A stretch of DNA of 13,558 bases from Gonium pectorale (taxonomy: Eukaryota; Chlorophyta; Chlorophyceae; Chlamydomonadales; Volvocaceae): the NCBI GenBank assembly GCA_001584585.1, contig LSYV01000008.1, forward strand, positions 963,071 to 976,628. The letters are read 5' to 3'. This document shows positions 7,526 to 13,558 of this stretch, one piece after another. Numbering within the stretch: the stretch's first letter is position 1; the number at the start of each line of letters is the position of its first letter. The notes beneath the pieces are model-generated. The model ran no database searches, was not told where the DNA came from, and saw only the letters and a program-made list of their open reading frames with translations. A program made the translations under genes and the position numbers.

Positions 7526-9454
7526 TCAACGCCGCTTGAGCGCCGCCAGGAGATCGGCTTTGAGCTTGGGCACCTTCTGGAGGAAGTCCTTGCCCGCCAC
7601 CTCCATGCAGCTGTTGAACTTGTCCTGCATTGGGGCGCGGGGGGGGGGGCACGCGGTGGGTGGGGGCGGGGCGGGGGCGGGGGCGGGGCCCGGGCGTACA
7701 GCTGTACAGTACGGCAGCGTCGAGCGCCGTAGTATATAACGCCAGCTAGAAACTGCATTGCGCCCGCGCTGCCCGCCGATTTGTGGGTCACACCGCTTGT
7801 GGTGCCAAGCTGCGCAAACGGCCGGCGGCAAAGACATCAGAAGGGGCGGGCGGGCGCGGGCGGCCGGGTATGTCCCCTCGGGGCCTACCTGGGCGCGGGC
7901 CTGGTCCGACGGCGCGGGATCGAAGCCCAGCATGTCCTGCGGAGGCAGTGCCGCCACACGCCGTCAGCGCACTCAGACGGCCAAGGGGATACCCACCCAA
8001 GAGCACAGCATCAACCATCCCGTACGACCCGAGGACAGGAGCATACCACGGAGCCCTGAACCACCGTAAGCGCCGGCGCGGCGCCCTGCCGACCGGCATC
8101 CATACGCTGCCGCCTGACACCACAGGCCAAAGCTCTCCACAGCATGCATGCGCGGGAGCGTACTAGTGCCAGAGCCGCAGCGCAGACGGGGCTCCCTCCC
8201 AGCCCCGCCACAGCACCAGGCGCAGTCGGGCTCTCGCTATTGACGAAAGACAGCGGACGCGGGAGCAGTTGCTCGTCGGGCCGAGGGTTTGGAGAATGCC
8301 GGCTGCCGTGCGTATGCCCGCTACCGGCCCGTGAGGCGGAGACGGCCGCGTCACGCCCTCTCCCACGGGCTACTCTGCACGAGCGCCCGGCACTGGAAGC
8401 ATGGCCAGGCGCGTGTCTCCGCCATCCCCACATGGCCTGCCCCCAAGCGCCCTACCCACCAGTCCCGTCTCGGGCCCAGCCCGCCTAGCCCGCCCAGCCC
8501 AGCCCAGCCCGCACCTTGACTTCGTCCTGACACCGCATGGCCGCCCGCTGAAAGCGCTCCTGTGGGTCACGACAAGGACAGGCGGCAGGAGGTGGGTTGT
8601 GCGCGTGCTGGCGCGGGAGCGGCGACGTGGAACCGCGCCAAGGCTGAGGTCGGGTGCGGGCATGTTGCCGTCGTGGGGGCATGCAACGGAGCACGCAAGA
8701 GGATTGGGTTTGCAACCGGCACCACGCCACCGCATGGGATGGAGGCATCGTGTCAAGCCAGGCGGCACAGGAGGTGCAGGCGAGCAACACACATGACACA
8801 TGGACCGCAGCAGAGGAGTAGCCCGCTCCTTCTGCGCGGAGCTTAGGGTACTCGCACCTCCTCTTCAGCGTCCGCACGGCGCTCCTGCCTGGCCAACAGG
8901 CCGGCCCCGCGCATGCGCCCTGCCAAGCCCAGCCCAGGCTGCCCCCCGAGTTTCTGCCCCACCTGGAAGTCTCCGAGCGCTTGCTGGATGACCTTCTGGG
9001 AATCAGCGGTTGGTTGGGAGCAGCGCTGCACGCTGCGCAGGGCGACGACAGGTGGGGAGGCGTGTGACGTCAGGGCTGGCGCGGAGCAGTGGTGGTGGTA
9101 TCGACACAATAGCCCCTGGTCCATCAGGGTCCCACAATGTCGCCCCTGTATGGGAGGCCCCTCATAGTGCTACGAGGCGCCCGGGTTTCGGTTCCGCCGA
9201 GCGTACCATCCCTCCAGGTCGCGTGGCCCCGCCGAAGTGTCGCAGCACTTGGCACAACAGAGGAATGCCTCCTTTTGCCTAGGCATCAACACCGTCTTCT
9301 GGAGGTCCTCGATCACGTTCTCGACAGCCTGGTGACCCGGGCGGAGCGACACACAACTGGGTCAGGCGCTGCAGGCTGCAGGTTTGTATACTTGATCTGT
9401 TGTTTTGTTTCTTGCCTTTTGCACATCCTGCACCGACTGCGGCATGAACGCCAT
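7526..9454 (-). CDS. FAM136A: FAM136A / DUF842 family mitochondrial protein with CX3C motifs, six exons
   Basis: FAM136A proteins are small, helical, cysteine-motif proteins assigned to mitochondria (intermembrane space in animals); their molecular role is not settled. Exons: 9454-9425, 9328-9207, 9032-8963, 8559-8515, 7936-7889, 7624-7526, giving 137 aa, almost exactly the animal length. Phases fit throughout; the exon 2/3 junction (TG + C) creates Cys51, so the second motif is visible only after splicing. Alignment landmarks: VQDAVENVIEDLQ (8-20), CCAKCC (34-39), CVQRC (51-55), GDFQERFQR (71-79), AMRCQDEVKD (81-90), FNSCMEVAGKDF (108-119), and a basic C-terminal helix ending LKRR. CX3C motifs 1 (C34/C38) and 2 (C51/C55) are intact. 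In motif 3 the first Cys is Ala80 (Cys84 kept); in motif 4 the second is Ala115 (Cys111 kept). Intron 1 has an alternative in-frame GC donor (exon to 9416, 140 aa). It sits head to head with NDOR1. Confidence 0.85.
7632..7694. repeat. Long G-tract in FAM136A intron 5
   Basis: Plus-strand G-rich run including 11 consecutive G (7639-7649) and several GGGGGC units. On the FAM136A sense strand it is the C-rich polypyrimidine tract just upstream of the exon 6 acceptor (AG at 7626-7625). The plus strand could fold as a G-quadruplex. Confidence 0.85.
7696..7739 (+). promoter_or_regulatory. Three GTAC tetramers followed by TATATAA, inside FAM136A intron 5
   Basis: GTAC at 7696, 7704 and 7709 precedes TATATAA (7733-7739) on the plus strand. 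The arrangement resembles a compact promoter firing rightward, antisense to FAM136A. No plus-strand gene downstream is recognisable, so this could equally be chance. Confidence 0.2.
8474..8510. repeat. AGCCC/CGCCC pentamer run in FAM136A intron 4
   Basis: Degenerate tandem pentamers (GCCCA, GCCCG) on the plus strand. On the sense strand they begin a few bases after the exon 4 donor (8514). A similar short run occurs near 8923-8936 by the exon 3 donor. Simple-sequence expansion within introns; no function inferred. Confidence 0.75.
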
Positions 9455-9664
9455 GGTCACGGAACTGGTCTTGTCGAGACGGCTTGCAACGCGGCGGCTA
9501 TGTTGTTCGAGACGCTGTACGCAATGGAAACGCAAGGGATGACCGTAACTATCTGTGGGAGCAACTTGCCATGTTGCTCGTCGACTGTCGTTCGCGCCAT
9601 AACCGCCGACGACTTGGGGCGCCACATCACTGTAACCCGACGCCATGCGCAAGCACCAGTGATC
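9455..9664. promoter_or_regulatory. 210-bp head-to-head spacer, candidate bidirectional promoter of FAM136A and NDOR1
   Basis: Only 210 bases separate the two start codons, so both core promoters and 5' UTRs must lie here or overlap the neighbouring gene. There is no clear TATA box. TCGAGAC occurs twice (9474-9480 and 9507-9513), one GTAC at 9517-9520, and several plus-strand ATGs precede the NDOR1 start. GC content is visibly lower than in the flanking introns. Confidence 0.6.
9645..9662 (+). other. Five-codon upstream ORF ending two bases before the NDOR1 start
   Basis: ATG at 9645 reads MRKHQ and stops at TGA 9660-9662, followed by TC and the NDOR1 ATG at 9665. If the NDOR1 transcript starts upstream of 9645, ribosomes must leak past or reinitiate, which could dampen expression. 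Transcript start unknown. Confidence 0.4.
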
Positions 9665-12600
9665 ATGAACGCGCCTTTACTCGTGCTTTACGGGTCGCAG
9701 ACGGGCAACGCCCAGGTGCGCGTGCCTAAAACTACCCCATGCAAACCTTTGTTGGAACCGGTGAAAGCTAATCGCCCCCCTGCGGACTCACTCCACTTAG
9801 GATGTTGCGGAGCGGATCGGGCGCGAGGCGGCACTGCGCCTCTTCTCGCCCCGCGTGCTGTCGATGGACAGCTACGACGTGAGCGGGCTGCCCACGGAGC
9901 AGCTGGTGGTGTGTGTGGCCTCCACGACTGGCCAGGTGGGAGCCGGGTAGGAGCCGGAGCCAGTGCGGCTGGGGCGATGAGGGGGCAGGGGCAGGGTTTG
10001 GAGAACCCGTGAACTCGAGTATGAGACACGGCGCTACCCCCACACGGCCCGTGGATCGCACCAGTGCGAGGCGGGCCCAATGTACCGGTACCGGCTGCGT
10101 GAACCTCTCCCACGGAATTCGCGGCCCCTCTTCGGCCATCTACCCCGCTGCGGCCAGCCTTCCCGGCGCCACACTGACTTCCCCCTCCCTCCCTATCCCC
10201 CCCTCCCCCACCCGTCTCCGCCCCTCCCCCCGATGTCCCTCTTTCCCCCGCCCCCCCTTGCACATCCTCCTCTCCCCCAGGGCGACCCCCCTGACAATAT
10301 GCGCCGCTTCTGGCGCTTCCTGCTGCGCCGCTCGCTGCCGCCCGACTCCCTGGCGGCGGGGCGCTACGCCGTGTTCGGGCTGGGCGACTCGTCCTACCCC
10401 AACTACAACGTGGGGGCCGCCGCGGGGTCCGGGCTCTCGGGCGCTGCCCATCATGGCCGCGTGGTGGCGCACCGCACCGCACCCTGTCACCGGGGTGCCT
10501 GGGGTGTAGGGCCGTGTCACCGGGGTGCCTGGGGTGTAGGGCCTCCAATGCGCCCCCCCCCGCTCCCCCCCCCCGCACCACACTCGCACGACCACCGGGG
10601 CCAGGACGTAGGGCCGTGCGGGTGTGCGGAGGAGCCGGCGGGGCTCGTGGCCCGTGGCCCGTCAGTTCCCTCACTGCCGCTTCTCCCGCTTCTCCCGCCT
10701 TCCTCCCATGGTTCCCCTGCGTCCCCCGGCCCACACCCGCGGTTGCTCTGCTTCCCCCTCCGCCCGCAGACCATGGCCAAGAAGCTGGACCGGCGGCTGG
10801 CGGGGCTGGGGGCGCGCATGCTGCTGGAGAGGGGCCTGGGGGACGACCAGGTGGGTGGGCGGGTGTGGTGGGGGTGGTGGGGGGTCTGGGCGGCCCGGCT
10901 GTGGGCGGTTGCCGGGGGTGCGAGGGGCATGGGGATTTACACGCGCCCGATCCTGTGAGTGTCACAACGCTTTGTGTGTGAAGCGGTGTTTAGAGGCGGT
11001 GGTGCGTGGAGTGGGCGATGGGCCCGGGACGACCGGGCGATGGGCTTGGCGGGCGTCTGCGGCCCGCCTCCGACTGGTCTTGGACATGGCACCGCGGGGG
11101 CCAGGTCGCGTTGCTTGTCGCTGGCGTCCCCGCCTTCTTGCCCCCCAATCCTAACCAAACGTCTTGGACCGCTTGCGGGCTTCTGGGTTCGTCGCGTTAG
11201 CATGCACCGGGGAGGGCGCGAGAGAGAGCACCTACGATACACAACCTCCTCTCACCCCTTCCCCTCCCCACACACCCACGTCGCCGCCGCAGCACCCCAA
11301 CGGGTACGAGGCGGCGCTGGACCCCTGGCTGACCCGCCTGTGGTCGGCGCTGCGGGCGGCGTGCCCCCTGCCGCAGGGCGTGCCGGAGGTGCGGGCGGGG
11401 TCGCGCGGGGAGTCGGGGAGCCGAGGAATCGGGGGTAACTAAACTACTGTGATGAGCACGGTGGTGAGCACAGGGCGGGGGCTGCCGGCGAGGTTCGGGC
11501 TGGGACCGGGTCCATCCCGCCGACCACCGATCCAGGACTCGGGCAGCTCCCATGCGCCAAACATCCTTCATTCCATGCCCCGCCCGGTCACCCACCGATA
11601 CCAACAACCCGACCTCCGCGGCGTTTTCTTTATTTGCCTACCCACCTGCCTGCCCCCGCCCCTTGCCCCCGCCCCTGCCCCACTCCCCCAGCCGGTCCTG
11701 ACGGAGGACGACCTGCTGGCCCTGGGGCCGCCCAAGTACCGCGTGACGACCCTGGAGCCGGGGCCGGCGGCGGAGGCGGCCGAGGCGGCGCTGGCGGCGC
11801 GGCTGCAGTGGGAGCAGCCGCACGTGGCGGGGCTGGCGGAGGCGGTGCTGCAGCGGCGGCAGCGGCGGCCCAGCGGCGGGGAGCAGCCGGATGCGGTGCC
11901 GCAGGCGGCCGTGCAGGGCAGCGACGGCGGCCTGGCGGCGGCGGCACGCTTGGCAGAAGCCGCCGCAGCGGCGGCGGACTTCCGCCGCCTGGCAATGTAC
12001 GTTCAAGGAGTCGCGGATCCGGCTTCGGAGCCAACCGCCGCAGGAGCCGCCGCCGGTTCCGGAGCCGGGACGGGCCTTGCTGCGGCTCAGCAGCACCCAG
12101 ATAGGACATGCGACGGCGCGAGCACATCTGGTAGCGGGGCGGCGGCGCGCACGCCGTACTCGTACGGCCCCTGGCGGCCGTACCTGGCGCGCCTGGCGGC
12201 CAATCGCCGCATCACGGCGGCGGATCACTTCCAGGACACGCGGCACATCGAGCTGGACCTGGGGGCGTCCGGGCTGTCGTACGAGCCCGGGGACCTAGTG
12301 GCCGTACTGCCCATGTGCGTGCGTACGTGTGTACGGCAGGGCTAGGCTGGGTTGGGGTAGGGGTAGGGGTAGGGGTTGTGGGGTGAAGGCGCGTCGAGGG
12401 TGGTACAGAGGGGCGGGAGCAACGCACGGATGCTATGCTGGCGGGCTGCCCTACCCCGGATGCATTGCTTAGGGGCAACGCACTGGACCTGCCGTGGGCT
12501 GTCGGCACGCGCGGCTGTACAGCTCAGCTCAGGCGGCGACACGTATGAGTCGGCGAGGGTGAGCTCGTGGGGGCTGCACCCCAGTTCCTCCCCCTGGCAA

Positions 12601-13400
12601 CGGCTTCCGTTACTGGGCTGCCGGGTTGCGGTCGGGAGGCCAGCGCCGGCTGGTCCTGCGGGCTGCGTCCCTGTGTCGCTGCTGCTCAACCTTCGGAGGC
12701 TGTGCGGGCTGCGGGCCCCCCGTTCATGGGCCCTCTTCCCCTGCCTCCCGGCCCCAAACCCGTCTCCCCCTCGGCCACAGGACCCCGGAGGCGGTTGTGG
12801 ACTCGTTCCTCGAGCGGCTGGGGCTGGACGGCGAGGCGTGGGTGCGCGTGGAGGCGGCGGGAGCCGGGCCGGGCAGCCAGCGGCAGCAGCAGCAGCAGCA
12901 GGCGGGGCGGGAGCCGCCCGCCGTCGTGGCGCGCGTGCGCTCGTTGGTACAGGTGCGGCCGTGCGCGTGCGGCCGTGCGAAGGGGTCCGGGTCAAAGGGA
13001 GCGAGAGGGGCTGGGGCCATGGGGCGGGGAGTTGGGCTCGGGCCGGGCGATGCCCCCGTTGTCGTGCGCACGGGCAGGCAGCCAGCGCACTCGCCCGTGG
13101 CCCGGTCCCCTCTCGCTGCGTGGGGGAGGGGAGGTTCAGACCGGGTTCAGACGACGGGTGCTCATTCTGTGAGCTTCGCATGGGGTGTCGCACGCTCGTG
13201 GCGTACAGCCGGTGTGGGGTGAGCATAGGTCCCTCCACACATCTCCTCCGGCCGCACCACGGCACTCTCTCGCTACGGATTGAGTATGGGCCTGTTCACG
13301 TGCTCTCACCTCCCCCCCCCCACCTGCCCAAAACCCGCGGCATGCGCCGCAGGGCTGCCTGGACGTCGGAGGGGCGTCGCCGCGGCGGTACTTCTTCCAG
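9665..13400 (+). CDS. NDOR1: NADPH-dependent diflavin oxidoreductase NDOR1/TAH18/ATR3, 3' end beyond window
   Basis: This enzyme passes electrons from NADPH via FAD and FMN to the Fe-S protein Dre2/CIAPIN1, the first step of cytosolic iron-sulfur assembly. Exons: 9665-9715, 9801-9935, 10281-10409, 10770-10850, 11293-11388, 11692-12314, 12781-12952, 13353-13400; all introns GT-AG and all junctions in frame (exon 6/7 makes Met372 from AT+G). 445 codons are visible. The flavodoxin-like FMN domain is complete: LLVLYGSQTGNAQDVAERIG (5-24), ASTTGQGDPPDNMRRFWRF (about 57-75), FGLGDSSYPNYN (about 94-105) and a GLGDDQ end. Exons 4 and 5 match the AKKLDRRL and DPWL segments. Residues 186-319 form an Ala/Gly/Gln-rich linker far longer than in animals. 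The FAD domain begins at ANRRITAADHFQDTRHIELD (334-353) and YEPGDLV; exon 8 ends GASPRRYFFQ. The FAD-binding RxYS/F region and the NADPH domain lie past the edge. The chosen ATG matches homologous N-termini. Confidence 0.9.
10485..10543. repeat. 30-bp tandem duplication in NDOR1 intron 3
   Basis: A 30-bp unit beginning TGTCACCGGGGTGCCTGGGG at 10485 is repeated from 10515 with 29 of 30 bases identical. A partial echo (GTAGGGCCGTG) occurs near 10609-10619. It lies mid-intron, away from splice sites. Confidence 0.95.
12352..12383. repeat. Telomere-like TTGGGG(TAGGGG)3 run in NDOR1 intron 6
   Basis: Three perfect TAGGGG hexamers (12358-12375) flanked by TTGGGG and TTGTGGGG. It resembles telomeric repeats but differs from the TTTTAGGG type known from Chlamydomonas, and four G4 runs give quadruplex potential. 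It lies about 40 bases after the exon 6 donor. Confidence 0.85.
12884..12901 (+). repeat. (CAG)6 coding microsatellite in NDOR1 exon 7
   Basis: Six in-frame CAG codons encode a glutamine run between the helix ending WVRVEAAGAG and the PPAVVARVRSLVQ segment of the FAD domain, at a position where homologues have a variable loop. A candidate for length polymorphism. Confidence 0.95.
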
Positions 13401-13558
13401 GTGCGTGTGTGCCGTACCGTGTACGTCACATCCCGCATTTGTCATGCGTGCGGCCGATGGTGCCTGCCAATGTACGGCCAGTGCGTACGACGGCGACACA
13501 TGGTTGACAGTAACTAGAGGGCATTGGCCAGTGACTAAGGGGGCAACGGGTAGCGGGG
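13401..13558 (+). other. Start of NDOR1 intron 8, running off the window
   Basis: After the donor CAG|GTGCGT at 13400/13401 no frame resembles the next expected NDOR1 segment, so the window ends inside intron 8. Confidence 0.7.

Noticed and set aside
7917..7936. GATCGAAGCCC resembling a tRNA B box
   Set aside because: It lies in FAM136A exon 5 and no matching A box or cloverleaf was found nearby.
9065..9072. Perfect TGACGTCA palindrome (CRE-like)
   Set aside because: It sits within FAM136A intron 2, away from any expected promoter; an isolated 8-mer is weak evidence.
9688..10965. 425-codon minus-strand open frame opposite NDOR1
   Set aside because: Antisense to well-supported NDOR1 exons; proline/glycine-rich low complexity.

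Overview
The window looks like nuclear DNA of a GC-rich green alga, most likely a chlamydomonad/volvocine relative. Four genes of eukaryotic or plastid-containing lineages are recognisable. Three are broken up by many short introns, nearly all of them GT-AG with G/T-rich donors (GTGCG, GTGGG) and pyrimidine-rich tracts before the AG. The fourth encodes a plant-type chloroplast protein. A TGTAA motif, the usual chlorophyte polyadenylation signal, lies downstream of it. No rRNA, tRNA, CRISPR array or recognisable transposon was found. Species cannot be fixed from this sequence.

Layout, left to right. (1) 1-4292, minus strand: the 5' part (nine exons, the ninth cut by the window edge, about 396 codons) of the exocyst tethering subunit SEC10/EXOC5. 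(2) 4293-5559: a divergent, less GC-rich spacer that should hold the SEC10 and LTD promoters. (3) 5560-6072, plus strand: an intronless 170-aa gene for LTD (LHCP translocation defect), with a probable poly(A) signal at 6645. (4) 6650-7525: a convergent spacer with unusual clusters of GTAC. (5) 7526-9454, minus strand: a six-exon, complete FAM136A (DUF842) gene, reconstructed here at 137 aa. (6) 9455-9664: a 210-bp head-to-head spacer. (7) 9665 to past the right edge, plus strand: eight exons (445 codons) of the NADPH-dependent diflavin oxidoreductase NDOR1/TAH18/ATR3, with the FMN domain complete and the FAD/NADPH domain cut off.

The genes do not form one pathway: vesicle tethering, light-harvesting protein delivery, a cysteine-motif mitochondrial protein, and electron supply for cytosolic Fe-S assembly. 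The most suggestive link is the tight FAM136A-NDOR1 head-to-head pair, which could share a promoter. The most interesting protein-level observation is that this FAM136A keeps its first two CX3C motifs but has alanine at exactly the two positions expected to form the outer disulfide of the second CX3C pair. Exon boundaries were deduced by reading splice sites, phase and family similarity by eye. They are internally consistent in frame but have no transcript support.
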